A stretch of 55,885 nt of DNA from Acidobacteriota bacterium (GTDB taxonomy: Bacteria; Acidobacteriota; Thermoanaerobaculia; Multivoradales; JAHEKO01), in the NCBI GenBank assembly GCA_029263375.1, contig JAJCXP010000139.1:1-55885 (forward strand), read 5' to 3'. The notes beneath the pieces were generated by a model, which did not search any database, was not told the origin of the DNA, and saw only the letters and a list, made by a program, of their open reading frames with translations. The position numbers were made by a program, and so were the translations under genes. Of the stretch, positions 1 through 8,978 are shown one piece after another. Position 1 is the stretch's first letter, and each line of letters begins with the position of its first letter.

Positions 1-192
1 CGCGAGATGGCGGACGAGCTGCGGCGCCGGGCGCCGGATCTCAAGGTGCTCTTCATGTCGGGCTACACCGCCGATGTGATGGTGCGCCACGGACTCACGG
101 ACGAGCGCATCAACTTCCTTCAGAAGCCGTTCTCGGCCAGCCAGCTGGCTCATCAGATCCAGCGAGCGCTCGGGCGGCAGCCCGTCGTCTAG
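1..192 (+). CDS. response regulator receiver domain, C-terminal fragment
   Basis: Only the last 63 codons are in the window and the frame is open from base 1, so the gene starts upstream. The visible part is the end of a CheY-like receiver: a strand-loop ending in MSGYT, where the Thr/Ser switch region lies, followed by FLQKPF with the conserved Lys-Pro of alpha5/beta5, then a helix ending in RALG. This style is typical of receivers at the end of hybrid sensor kinases, and the protein stops about ten residues after the domain. Whether the missing part is a kinase or a stand-alone regulator cannot be told. It converges on the minus-strand hydrolase gene that ends 22 bases away. Confidence 0.75.
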   Translation, partial: REMADELRRRAPDLKVLFMSGYTADVMVRHGLTDERINFLQKPFSASQLAHQIQRALGRQPVV

Positions 193-214
193 CCGGGCGT
201 AGCCCAGGGCGCCG

Positions 215-2317
215 CTACTCGACCCGCAACGCCTCGTAGACCCCATCCGGCTGGTAGAAGATCACTTTGGTCACTCTGCCGGTCTCGTCGCTCTCGAACC
301 CGAGGCTGATGATTCGAGCTTCGGCGAGGACGAACCGGCCGCTCAGGTCGGGCTCGAGGGTGTAGACGGGCTGGCCGGGTACGACAGCGGTGAGCCTGCT
401 GCCGGCGAGCTCGATTCGAACCTTCTGGCCGGGCAGCTCGTACTCGCCGACAAACCTCGCGAGGTACTCCGGATCGGACAGCCGGCGATCGGGCCGGCGC
501 TCGAAGACGATCGGACCGGTGCGCACTTCGAGAGTCGACTCCACGGTCGCGACGTTGCCGTCCAGATCGCTGCCGAACAGGAATTTCGAGTCCTTGAAGC
601 TCGGGTCGCCGTCGGTCTCGGCGCCGTTCCAGACGTCGTAGTGCCAGTGCTCGAGAGGCGCGCGGATGTCGTTGTAGACCAGGTTGAGCGTTTCGCCGTC
701 GAGCTCGACACGGAGAGTGCCGTAGCCCGGGTGTTGGTAGTCACCGGCGTAGTCACCGAGCGAATGAGACGGTGAAGTGCCCTCGACCCGGGTCGCGCCC
801 TTCTTTGCCTCGGCCTCCTCCTGGACCGCCCGCCCGGCCTGAAGCTCGGCCAGAGCCTCGCCTGTCCAGTCGATCGGCTCGAGGCCGAGAATCAGGTCGG
901 CGGCGTGCTGGTTGACGAGCGCCGGCAGACCGGAACCGACGTTGGTGAAGGCGACCAGGCCGAGGTCGTCGTCGGGAAAGAGCATCACCGAGGTGATGAA
1001 TCCGTCGATGCCGCCGCCGTGAGCGACCCGTCGGTGGCCGCGGTAGGTGTCGATGCCCCAGCCGAGCCCGTAGGTGGCCTGCGAGACGTCGGGGCGCTCG
1101 GGTGTCTCGCCGGTGGTCATGTGGGGCGAGTGGATGTCGGCCAGAGTGGTCGGCTGGATCAGCTGGCGATCGCCGAGCTTGCCGGAGCGCAGATTGAGCA
1201 GCAGCCAGCGGCTCATCTCGGTGACGCTCGAGTTGACCGAGCCGGCGGGTCCGATCAGGTCGATGTTGCGGAATGGGATCACGTTCAGATTGCGATCGTC
1301 GTCTTCGCGGTAGGGGAGGGCGTGATCCGGGTCCTGCTGCGATTCGAGCACCGAGAAGTTGGTGCGCGTCATGCCCAGAGGTTCGAAAAGCCGCGCGCGC
1401 ACCGCCGCCTCCCAGGTGCCGCCCGTGAGCTGCCCGGCCAGGAAGCCGGCGGTCATGAAGAGCAGGTTGTTGTACTGGAATTCGGCGCGCAGGTCGGCGG
1501 AGAGCTCGAGATGCCGCAGACGCTCGACGATCTCGGCGCGGGTGGAGCGTTGGTTGTTGTACCAGAGGAAGTCGTGCCGGGGCAGACCGGAGCGGTGGGT
1601 GACCAGGTCGCGCGGTGTGATTCGCGAGCTGATGATCTCATCGGAGAGCGCAAAGCTCGGCAGGTAGGTTCTGACTGGCACGTCCCACTCGAGCGTCCCC
1701 TCGTCGACCAGTGTGCCGAGGACGGTGGCGGTCATCGCCTTGGTGGTCGAGCCGATCGGGAACAGGCTGTCGGCGGTCATCGGCTTGTCGTTCTCGCGGT
1801 CGCGCTTTCCGAACCCCGACGCGAGCACCAACTCGCCGCCGGAGACGATTGCCAGGCCGACGCCCGGTACGTTGAAGTCCGCGATCGCCTTGTTGACGAA
1901 CTGGCCGAAGCCTTCGAGGGTCGTCTTGGCCCGGGTCGCCTGGTCGGCGCCGCGAATCAGGCTGAACTCGAGGTCGGCGCCGCCCTGGGTGAACTGCCCG
2001 GTGATCCCGGAACCGTCCTCGGTCAGAGCGCCGTCGAAGGTCGGGTCACCGGGAATGTCCGGAATGCGGAAGTGGACCGAAACGCCGTCGCTCGTGACGT
2101 CCTCGAGGGCGAGGTCGCGCAGTCCCTGAACCGGAATCGAGATGTCGCCGCTCAGGGCGCCGTCGTTGTCGGTCGAGAGGTCGACGGCGATCTCGAGCGC
2201 GCCCGCCGGTGTGCGGATCTCGCCCTCCCAGTGACCGTCGAAGTCGGCGATCTGGGTGGCGGCGATCTGTGCGAGCAGCAGGAAGCCCGTCAGGGCCAGG
2301 GTGAACCTGGTTCTCAT
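215..2317 (-). CDS. secreted serine hydrolase, class C beta-lactamase family
   Basis: A 700-residue exported protein. The start at 2317 follows a strong AGAAGGAG ribosome site and opens a signal peptide (MRTRFTLALTGFLLLAQ). Residues about 25-122 form a beta-rich N-terminal domain. The beta-lactamase/D-Ala-D-Ala peptidase fold follows, with the nucleophile motif SxxK as STTK at 190-193, YNN as the second motif and an HGGG near the usual KTG position. The C-terminal 200 residues look like the lipocalin-like domains (DUF3471 type) often attached to this family. Family members are esterases, D-aminopeptidases or beta-lactamases, and the substrate cannot be assigned. A longer frame runs upstream to 2419 but lacks a ribosome site and would hide the signal peptide. 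Confidence 0.85.
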   Translation of the reverse strand: MRTRFTLALTGFLLLAQIAATQIADFDGHWEGEIRTPAGALEIAVDLSTDNDGALSGDISIPVQGLRDLALEDVTSDGVSVHFRIPDIPGDPTFDGALTEDGSGITGQFTQGGADLEFSLIRGADQATRAKTTLEGFGQFVNKAIADFNVPGVGLAIVSGGELVLASGFGKRDRENDKPMTADSLFPIGSTTKAMTATVLGTLVDEGTLEWDVPVRTYLPSFALSDEIISSRITPRDLVTHRSGLPRHDFLWYNNQRSTRAEIVERLRHLELSADLRAEFQYNNLLFMTAGFLAGQLTGGTWEAAVRARLFEPLGMTRTNFSVLESQQDPDHALPYREDDDRNLNVIPFRNIDLIGPAGSVNSSVTEMSRWLLLNLRSGKLGDRQLIQPTTLADIHSPHMTTGETPERPDVSQATYGLGWGIDTYRGHRRVAHGGGIDGFITSVMLFPDDDLGLVAFTNVGSGLPALVNQHAADLILGLEPIDWTGEALAELQAGRAVQEEAEAKKGATRVEGTSPSHSLGDYAGDYQHPGYGTLRVELDGETLNLVYNDIRAPLEHWHYDVWNGAETDGDPSFKDSKFLFGSDLDGNVATVESTLEVRTGPIVFERRPDRRLSDPEYLARFVGEYELPGQKVRIELAGSRLTAVVPGQPVYTLEPDLSGRFVLAEARIISLGFESDETGRVTKVIFYQPDGVYEALRVE

Positions 2318-2337
2318 CGTCTTCTCCTTCTTCTGGC

Positions 2338-2379
2338 GGCAACTCCTGTTGCCATGGAAGGTACTACGGCCATCTGGCC
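2338..2379 (-). promoter_or_regulatory. two inverted repeats upstream of the serine hydrolase
   Basis: Two perfect dyads lie between the hydrolase start and its presumed promoter: GGCAAC-TCCT-GTTGCC at 2338-2353 and GGCCA-TC-TGGCC at 2368-2379. The first could fold in the 5' leader just upstream of the ribosome site, and the second could be a repressor site. I see no confident -35/-10 pair, so the role is open. Confidence 0.3.
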
Positions 2380-2499
2380 TGTTGTATTCAGTAGCGCATC
2401 CTAGCGCTAAGGTCCGCACTGCCGTCGGAACTCCGGCGGTTGGAACGGGAGGGCCTCGCGCCTTGCCGCGCCTACCGACTCAGGCGGGCAGGCGTGCCG

Positions 2500-5400
2500 T
2501 TACGCGGTCGCCGCTTGCTCTTCCTGGGCGAGGTCGTCGAGCTCGACCGATACCAGGTTGGAAACGCCACGCTCCTGCATGGTGACGCCGTAGAGGGTCG
2601 AGGCGGCTTCCATGGTGATCTTGTTGTGAGTCACCACGATGAACTGCGTGTGCGCCGAGCGTGTCTTCAGCAGCTCGACGAAGCGCATCGTGTTGACGTC
2701 GTCGAGCGGCGCGTCGACTTCGTCGAGGATGCAGAACGGCGAGGGCTTGGTATGAAACAGCGCGAACAGGAGCGCGATGGCGGTCAGTGCCTTCTCGCCG
2801 CCCGACATCAGCATGATGTTCTGTAGCCGCTTACCCGGCGGGCGGGCGACGATCTCGATGCCGCTTTCGAGCGGATCATCCTCGTCCATGAGTCGCATCT
2901 CAGCGACGCCGCCGCGGAAGAGCTCGGTGAAGGTCTTGCCGAAGTGCTCGTTGACCTCTACGAAGGCGGCCATGAAGCGCTCGCTCGAGGTCAGATTGAT
3001 CTCGCGAATGGTGCGTTGCAGGCTGGCGACCGAGTCGGCGACGTCGGCGCGCTGGGTGGTCAGGAACTCGTGACGCTCGGACTGTTCGTCGAACTCCTGA
3101 GCCGCCAGCAGGTTGACCGGACCGATGCTCTCGAGCTTCGCCCGGCAGCGCTCGAGATCGGTTTCGAGCTCGGTGAGCGGGCGCTCCGGGGCTTCGGGGT
3201 TCTCCGGGAGCTCCTCTTCGAACTCGCTGCGGAAGGACGCTGCCAGGTGCTCGACCTCCTGCACCACGGTAGCCTGGTCGACGCGCAGCTCGGAGAGTCC
3301 CGCTCGGGCCTGGTCACGGGCCTCGCGCGACGCCTCGATGCGCTGCTCCATGAGCTTGAGGGCGGCGCGCTTGTCGTCGACCGCCTGCTGCTCGTCGAGG
3401 ATCTCGTCCAGTAGCTTCTGGCGCTGCTCGAGGGCCTCCTGAAGCTCGGTCTCGGCGCTGTCCATCGCTGCGCCGAGCTCCTTCTTCCGGTTGAGCAGCC
3501 GCTCGGACTCGTCCTGCCAGAGCGCGATCTGCTTCGTGCCGTCGGCGATCTCGGTCTCGATGCGGGTCGACTCAGCGCGCTGAGCGTCGAGTCTGGCCTC
3601 GATGACCTCGAGCCGGCCGCGGCGATCGGCGCCCGAGGTGCGAGCTGTCTCGCGCTCGGCGCGCGCCAGGTCGACGCTGCGCTGCGCCTCGTCAAAAGCC
3701 TTTTCGAGGGCGACGTGGGCCTGCTCGGTAGCTGTCAGCTCGGCGGCCAGGCGCTCGGCCCGGCCCGATATCAGGCCCAGCTCGCTCTCGACCTCAGTCT
3801 GCTCGTTGACCAGAGTCTCGTGCTCGACCTCGAGCCGGTGCAGACGGGCCTGGGCGTCTTCCTGGCGGGCGATCGCGATCCCAAGCTCCTGGCGAACCTC
3901 GGCGAGTCGGACGCTCTCGCCTTCGAGCTGCTCGCGCAGGGCGGTGAGCCCCTCGACGATCTCAACCTGCAACGCTCGGGTCTCGGAGAGCTCCTGCTCG
4001 AGTGGCGGAACCTGCTCGCGCAGCCGCGTGAGCTCCTGCTCGCGGGCAAGCGCACCGGGGCTAGCCTCCCGTCCCTGGACGTGAACCAGACCCGACTGCG
4101 CCCAGATGCGGTCCTTCGAGATGAACGCGGTTCCCGGATGCCGGACCGCGAGGCGCTCGGCGTCCGCTGCGCTGTCCACCAGGTACGCCGGCGGCAGCGC
4201 TCCCGCCAGCTCCGAGGGCAGGCCGACCGCCGTGCCCAACGAGCTGCGCACAGCAGGGTCGGAGATCTCGTCCGCTCGCTCGACGCCGGTCGAGGAGGCG
4301 CCCAGCAGCCGGAAGGTCCCGCGGCTGGCGGCGAGGGTCTGGGCGACTCCGAGGCCGCTCTCGCCCGGGGGCAGGATCACGGCGTCGGCGAGCTCCCCGA
4401 GATACAGATCGAGGCTCTGCTCCCATCCCGCCGGAACCTTCAGACTTTCGGCGAGAAAGGTGAGCGACTCGATGCCGCTCTCACCGAGCGCCTGTTCGAC
4501 TTCGCGGCGCCGCGCGGCCTGGGCGCGGGCCAGCTCCTCGAGCAGCTCGGCGCGGCGCTCGAGCTCCTCGACCTGCGACTCCAGGCGCTCGTTGCGCTCG
4601 GTGACCTCGGCCTCACGGGCCATGGTCTCGTCGCGCTGGCTCTCGACCTTCTCGATGCCCTCGGCGAGCTCGGTCTCGCGCTGGCGCAGCTCTTCGACCT
4701 TCTCGGCGACGCTGTGCGCCTCCCTGCCGGCCGTTTCGAGGTCGGCGCTCTTCTTGGTCAGCTCGTCGCGGAGGTGGCGTTGTCGGAGCTGTCCTTTCTC
4801 GTGCTCGAGCTGCTCCTGATGGAGCCGGTTCCGGGTGCCGCTCACCTCGCCGACCGAGGTCAGGAGCCGCCCGCGATAGGACTCGAGGATCTCCTCCGCT
4901 TCGGCGACCGAGTGTTGCACCGCGTTGATCTGTTGGTCGTTCTCGTCGACGACCGTGGCGGCGCCGTCGCGCTCCTCGGTGAGCTCCGCCAGCCGGCTGC
5001 CGAGCCCGATCAAGCGCTCACCGAGCTCCACGATCAGTTTCTGCTTTGCCTCGCTCTGGGCGCTGCCGCCGCCGATGCGCTCGCCGAGCTCGTCGATGCG
5101 ATGTCGCGCGCCTTTCAGGAACTCCTGCTTGCCCTCGATCTTGGCGGCCAACTCGGAGTCGGATCGGTGCAGCTCGGCGAGCTGCTGCGCCAGGCGCTCG
5201 AGCTCTTCACGACCGGTGGCGAGGTCGGCCTCCTCGGAGTGCAGGGCGGCGTTGAGCTTGCTCTCCTTGGCGACCTCGCGTTCGATCGCGGCGCGCGCCG
5301 ACTCTCGACGGGCGGCGAGGTCGATCCAGCGACCCATCAGCGCCTGACGAAGCAGCTCCAGATACTCGGCCTTCCTTTCCTGCAGCCGCTTGGCCGCGCT

Positions 5401-6030
5401 CGCCTGGCGCTTCAGTGAGCGCAGCCCGCGCTCGACCTCGGAGATGATGTCGTCGAGGCGCGAAAGGTTGTCGCGCGCCTCCTCGAGCTTCATCTCGGCG
5501 ATACGCCGCCGCTCCTTGTAGCGGGTGACGCCGGCCGCCTCTTCGATCAGCCGGCGGCGCTCCTGCGGCTTGCCGGAGAGGATCAGACCTATCTTGCCCT
5601 GCTCGATCACGGAATAGGCGCGAATCCCGAGCCCGGTGTCCATCAGCGTGTCGCGGACGTCTTTGAGCCGCGAGCGCTTGCCGTTGATCAGGTACTGACT
5701 CTGGCCGTCACGGTAGAGCCGTCGACCGATGGTCAGGCGGTGGTTGTCGGCGCCCTCGAACTCGTCGTCGGCGGAGAAGGTGAGCTGGACCTCGGCCATT
5801 CCCAGCTTCTTGCGGTTCGCCGAGCCGGCGAAGATGACGTCCTCCATGGTGTCGCCACGCAAAGTCTTGGCGCTGCGCTCACCGAGCACCCAGACCACCG
5901 CGTCGGCGAGGTTGCTCTTGCCGCAGCCGTTGGGACCGACGTTGGAGGTCATCCGGCCCGCGAAGTCGAGCCCACGGGGGTCGACGAACGACTTGAAGCC
6001 GGACAGTTCGAGGCGTTCTAGCTTGAGCAT
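2500..6030 (-). CDS. smc: chromosome segregation ATPase SMC
   Basis: A full-length SMC of 1176 residues. It has the N-terminal ABC half with Walker A GPNGCGKS at residues 32-39, a long heptad-rich coiled coil, a hinge around residues 500-650, a returning coil, and the C-terminal half with the signature LMSGGEKALTA and Walker B CILDEVDAPL. SMC dimers bind ScpA/ScpB and organise and separate the replicating nucleoid; scpA and scpB are not in this window. The start ATG at 6030 is the first codon of the conserved N-terminal strand, with no obvious ribosome site before it. A TACTCT hexamer at 6060-6065 on the minus strand could be its -10. The gene diverges from pyrR. Confidence 0.97.
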   Translation of the reverse strand: MLKLERLELSGFKSFVDPRGLDFAGRMTSNVGPNGCGKSNLADAVVWVLGERSAKTLRGDTMEDVIFAGSANRKKLGMAEVQLTFSADDEFEGADNHRLTIGRRLYRDGQSQYLINGKRSRLKDVRDTLMDTGLGIRAYSVIEQGKIGLILSGKPQERRRLIEEAAGVTRYKERRRIAEMKLEEARDNLSRLDDIISEVERGLRSLKRQASAAKRLQERKAEYLELLRQALMGRWIDLAARRESARAAIEREVAKESKLNAALHSEEADLATGREELERLAQQLAELHRSDSELAAKIEGKQEFLKGARHRIDELGERIGGGSAQSEAKQKLIVELGERLIGLGSRLAELTEERDGAATVVDENDQQINAVQHSVAEAEEILESYRGRLLTSVGEVSGTRNRLHQEQLEHEKGQLRQRHLRDELTKKSADLETAGREAHSVAEKVEELRQRETELAEGIEKVESQRDETMAREAEVTERNERLESQVEELERRAELLEELARAQAARRREVEQALGESGIESLTFLAESLKVPAGWEQSLDLYLGELADAVILPPGESGLGVAQTLAASRGTFRLLGASSTGVERADEISDPAVRSSLGTAVGLPSELAGALPPAYLVDSAADAERLAVRHPGTAFISKDRIWAQSGLVHVQGREASPGALAREQELTRLREQVPPLEQELSETRALQVEIVEGLTALREQLEGESVRLAEVRQELGIAIARQEDAQARLHRLEVEHETLVNEQTEVESELGLISGRAERLAAELTATEQAHVALEKAFDEAQRSVDLARAERETARTSGADRRGRLEVIEARLDAQRAESTRIETEIADGTKQIALWQDESERLLNRKKELGAAMDSAETELQEALEQRQKLLDEILDEQQAVDDKRAALKLMEQRIEASREARDQARAGLSELRVDQATVVQEVEHLAASFRSEFEEELPENPEAPERPLTELETDLERCRAKLESIGPVNLLAAQEFDEQSERHEFLTTQRADVADSVASLQRTIREINLTSSERFMAAFVEVNEHFGKTFTELFRGGVAEMRLMDEDDPLESGIEIVARPPGKRLQNIMLMSGGEKALTAIALLFALFHTKPSPFCILDEVDAPLDDVNTMRFVELLKTRSAHTQFIVVTHNKITMEAASTLYGVTMQERGVSNLVSVELDDLAQEEQAATA

Positions 6031-6139
6031 GAGTGGGGCGCTCGGTTACGGACGGCGAGAGAGTAGCAAACAGTTGGCGGCGGCCACAAGGCGTTGGGGT
6101 AACTCTCCTCGGGACCGCCAGATGTGGTGCCCCTCTAGT

Positions 6140-6168
6140 TTGACACGAACCAGGGTCCAGCATACGAT
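6140..6168 (+). promoter_or_regulatory. sigma70-type promoter of the pyr operon
   Basis: A perfect -35 TTGACA at 6140-6145 and -10 TACGAT at 6163-6168 are separated by exactly 17 bases. Transcription should begin near 6175, leaving a leader of only about 22 bases before the pyrR start. That is too short for the terminator/antiterminator attenuator that PyrR uses in Bacillus. Confidence 0.75.
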
Positions 6169-6170
6169 TT

Positions 6171-6194
6171 CGCGGCCCCAAGGGGGGGGTCGCG
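6171..6194 (+). promoter_or_regulatory. hairpin over the pyrR ribosome binding site
   Basis: The short pyr leader contains CGCG...CGCG flanking CCCC...GGGG, so it can fold into a GC-rich stem that includes the purine run serving as the pyrR Shine-Dalgarno sequence. This could be a translational switch, possibly PyrR-bound. The fold was judged by eye. Confidence 0.4.
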
Positions 6195-6196
6195 CC

Positions 6197-6754
6197 TTGT
6201 CGCCGGAAGTGCACCTCAAGCGAACCATTCTCGAAAGCAAGCAGATCTCGCGGATCATCCGTCGCATGGCGGTCGAGATCCTCGAGCGCGAGGGCAGTGG
6301 GAAGGATCTCATGCTGGTCGGAATCCGGACTCGCGGTGTGCCTCTCGCTGAGGCGCTGGCGGCCGAGATCCTGAAGATCGAGGAGGTCGAAGTGCCGGTG
6401 GGGGTGCTCGACATAACGCTCTACCGCGACGACCTCTCGACCATCGCTCCCCAACCCGTGGTCAAGGAGACCCATTTCCCGACCACGCTCTCCGATCGCT
6501 GCCTGGTGCTGTGCGACGACGTGCTCTACACCGGGCGCACGATCCGCGCCGCGATGGACGCGGTGATCGATTTCGGCCGGCCACGCGTCATTCGGTTGGC
6601 GGTGCTGATCGATCGCGGACATCGCGAGCTGCCGATTCACGCCGACATTGTCGGCAAGACGCTCCAGACGCAGGCGAACGAGGTCGTCGACGTTCACTTC
6701 ACCGAGACCGACGGCGAGAGCAAGGTCCTCCTGCTGGAGAAGAGCGGAGGATGA
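6197..6754 (+). CDS. pyrR: bifunctional pyr operon regulator / uracil phosphoribosyltransferase PyrR
   Basis: A PyrR of 185 residues, the usual family length. The PRPP-binding motif [12 protein letters not shown] is at residues 104-115, with the conserved TLYRDDL loop at about 74-80. PyrR binds pyr mRNA in response to UMP and has weak uracil phosphoribosyltransferase activity. TTG at 6197 is chosen because it sits 6-7 bases after the only purine-rich ribosome site (AGGGGGGGG); GTG at 6209 is the alternative. It heads pyrR-pyrB-pyrC and its stop overlaps the pyrB start by 4 bases, so the arrangement is consistent with autoregulation of the operon. Confidence 0.93.
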   Translation: MSPEVHLKRTILESKQISRIIRRMAVEILEREGSGKDLMLVGIRTRGVPLAEALAAEILKIEEVEVPVGVLDITLYRDDLSTIAPQPVVKETHFPTTLSDRCLVLCDDVLYTGRTIRAAMDAVIDFGRPRVIRLAVLIDRGHRELPIHADIVGKTLQTQANEVVDVHFTETDGESKVLLLEKSGG

Positions 6755-7692
6755 CCGAGCTCAGCTGGACGAGGAAGGATCTGCTGGGTATCGCGGATCT
6801 GTCGGCCGCCGAGATCCAACTGCTGCTCGACACCGCGGAATCGTTTCGCGAGGTTTCGCTCCGGCCGATCAAGAAGGTGCCGACGCTGCGCGGTCGGACG
6901 GTCGTCAACCTGTTCTTCGAGCCGTCGACGCGCACCCGCTCGAGCTTCGAGATCGCGGAGAAGCGACTCTCGGCCGATTCGCTGAACTTCTCGTCGGCCA
7001 CCTCCGGATTGGTCAAGGGGGAGAGCCTGGTCGATACCGCGCTCAACCTGCAGGCCATGTCGCCCGACCTGATCGTGATCCGGCACGGACACCCGGGGGT
7101 GCCGCACATGCTGGCCAAGCGGGTCGCGGCGGGCGTGATCAACGCCGGCGACGGCGCCCATGAGCATCCGACCCAGGCTCTGCTCGACGCCTTCACCATC
7201 CGTCAGCACAAGGGCGGCTTCGAAGGGCTCAAGGTCTCGATCGTCGGCGACATCGAGCACAGCCGCGTGGTCCGTTCGAACGTTCTGCTGCTCCACAAGC
7301 TCGGCGCCGAAGTGACGGTGGCCGGACCGCGCACGATGATGCCGGTGGGGGTCGAGGCGCTTGGGGCGCGCGCGGTCTATTCGCTCCGGGAGGCGCTCGA
7401 GGGCGCCGATGTGGTCATGATGCTGCGGGTTCAGCTCGAGCGCCAGAGTCAGGCGGCGTTCCCATCGGCGCGTGAGTACTTCGAGCTCTTCGGGTTGACT
7501 CAGGCGCGACTCAAGGCGGCCAAGCGCGACGTGATCCTGATGCACCCGGGGCCGATGAATCGCGGCATCGAGATCGCGAGCGACGTGGCTGACGGCCGCT
7601 ACTCGGTGATCCTCGAGCAGGTCGCAAACGGCGTGGCTGTGCGCATGGCTGTCCTCTATCTTCTGTCAGGCGTGCACCGGGAGGCCGAGTAG
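6751..7692 (+). CDS. pyrB: aspartate carbamoyltransferase catalytic subunit
   Basis: This 313-residue enzyme condenses carbamoyl phosphate with aspartate, the committed step of UMP synthesis. The carbamoyl-phosphate loop FEPSTRT is at residues 56-62 and HPTQALLD at 139-146; both are diagnostic. The C-terminal aspartate-binding half contains MHPGPMNRG. No regulatory subunit (pyrI) follows, so control is probably through PyrR. Its ATG overlaps the pyrR stop as ATGA, and its TAG shares one base with the pyrC GTG. Confidence 0.97.
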   Translation: MTELSWTRKDLLGIADLSAAEIQLLLDTAESFREVSLRPIKKVPTLRGRTVVNLFFEPSTRTRSSFEIAEKRLSADSLNFSSATSGLVKGESLVDTALNLQAMSPDLIVIRHGHPGVPHMLAKRVAAGVINAGDGAHEHPTQALLDAFTIRQHKGGFEGLKVSIVGDIEHSRVVRSNVLLLHKLGAEVTVAGPRTMMPVGVEALGARAVYSLREALEGADVVMMLRVQLERQSQAAFPSAREYFELFGLTQARLKAAKRDVILMHPGPMNRGIEIASDVADGRYSVILEQVANGVAVRMAVLYLLSGVHREAE

Positions 7693-8978
7693 TGGAGCGA
7701 TTGCTGATTCAAGGCGGGCGTCTGGTCGATCCCGGACAGGGAGTCGACGATCGGCTCGACATTCTGATCGAGGACGGCCGGGTCGAACGGATCGGCAAAG
7801 GACTCAAGGCGGGTCGCGGCGGCGAGACGGTCGAGGCCGAAGGGCTGATCGTAGCGCCCGGGCTGATCGACATGCACGTCCACCTGCGCGAGCCGGGACA
7901 GGAGTACAAGGAGACCATCGAGAGCGGCACCCGGGCCGCGGCGGCGGGCGGGTTCACCGCGGTCGCCTGCATGCCCAACACCCAGCCGCCCAACGACAGT
8001 CGCCCGGTCACCGAAGCCATCCTCAAAGAGGCGAACCGTCACGGTTATGCGCGGGTCTATCCGATCGGCGCGATCAGCAAGGGGCAGAAGGGTGAGCGGT
8101 TGGCCGAGGTCGGCGAGATGGTTCGCGCAGGCGTGGTGGCGATCTCGGACGACGGCTGGCCGGTGATGAGCCCCGAGCTGATGCGCAGCGCGCTGCTCTA
8201 CGCCCAGCACTTCGGGGTGCCCGTGATCCAGCATGCCGAGGATCTCGGCCTGGGCGCGGACGGCGTGATGCACGAGGGGGAATGGTCGGCGCGGCTCGGG
8301 CTGCCGGGGCTCCCAGGAGCGGCCGAGGACCTGATGGTGGCGCGCGACATTCTGCTGCTCGAACAGACCGGTGGCAGATACCACGTGGCCCATCTCTCGA
8401 CCGCCCGCAGCCTGGAGCTGGTGCGCGAAGGCAAGAGCCGCGACCTGGGACTGACCTGTGAGGTCACGCCGCATCATCTGTTGTTGACGGACCGCGAGGT
8501 CGCCGACAGCGACTTTTCGACCCAGACCAAGATGAAGCCGCCGCTGCGCAGTGAGTCCGACCGCCTGGCGCTGATCGCGGGCCTCCAGGACGGCACCGTG
8601 GACGCGATCGCCAGCGATCACGCGCCGCATCACGCCGACGAGAAAGATGTCGAGTTCAGCGCGGCGCCGTTCGGCATCGTCGGACTCGAGACCACGCTCG
8701 CGCTCGGGCTCGACCGGCTGGTCCGTGCCGACCTGGTGAGCCTCTACCGGCTGGTGGAGCTGCTGTCGACCGGTCCGGCGCGCGCGCTCGGGATCGAGGG
8801 CGGGCGGCTGGCGCCGGGCGACGTGGCCGACGTGACGCTGTTCGACACCGAACCCCGGCGCATGGTCAGCCCGAAGCGCTTTCAGAGCCGCAGCCGGAAC
8901 ACGCCGTTCCTCGGTTGGCGACTGCGCGGCCGCCCCGTAGCGACCTTCCTGGCCGGCCGGCGGGTTGAGCTCTCGTGA
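7692..8978 (+). CDS. pyrC: dihydroorotase, PyrC type I
   Basis: A 428-residue amidohydrolase that cyclises carbamoyl aspartate to dihydroorotate. The metal-binding MHVHLREPG is at residues 61-69 (His62, His64), followed by VTPHH and the late ASDHAPHH segment that supplies the catalytic Asp. Length and the HLREPG form place it with the long type I class that often pairs with PyrB. It starts with GTG at the pyrB stop and its own stop is overlapped by the next gene, so it is almost certainly cotranscribed with pyrRB. Confidence 0.96.
   Translation: MERLLIQGGRLVDPGQGVDDRLDILIEDGRVERIGKGLKAGRGGETVEAEGLIVAPGLIDMHVHLREPGQEYKETIESGTRAAAAGGFTAVACMPNTQPPNDSRPVTEAILKEANRHGYARVYPIGAISKGQKGERLAEVGEMVRAGVVAISDDGWPVMSPELMRSALLYAQHFGVPVIQHAEDLGLGADGVMHEGEWSARLGLPGLPGAAEDLMVARDILLLEQTGGRYHVAHLSTARSLELVREGKSRDLGLTCEVTPHHLLLTDREVADSDFSTQTKMKPPLRSESDRLALIAGLQDGTVDAIASDHAPHHADEKDVEFSAAPFGIVGLETTLALGLDRLVRADLVSLYRLVELLSTGPARALGIEGGRLAPGDVADVTLFDTEPRRMVSPKRFQSRSRNTPFLGWRLRGRPVATFLAGRRVELS

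Noticed and set aside
905..2404. 499-codon plus-strand frame opposite the serine hydrolase
   Set aside because: It is the antisense shadow of a real gene with signal peptide and catalytic motifs. The translation is low-complexity Val/Gly/Glu/Arg with no recognisable fold.
2360..2405. BlaI/MecI-type operator upstream of the beta-lactamase-fold hydrolase
   Set aside because: TACTAC and GTATTCAGTAG fragments look suggestive, but they do not form a proper dyad with BlaI spacing, and no blaI/blaR genes are adjacent.
3715..5418. Long plus-strand open frame opposite smc (567 codons), with others nearby
   Set aside because: It lies wholly antisense to the conserved Smc coiled coil. Its Leu/Arg/Gln-rich composition is what the reverse strand of Glu/Leu-rich, GC-rich codons gives, and no domain or ribosome site is seen.
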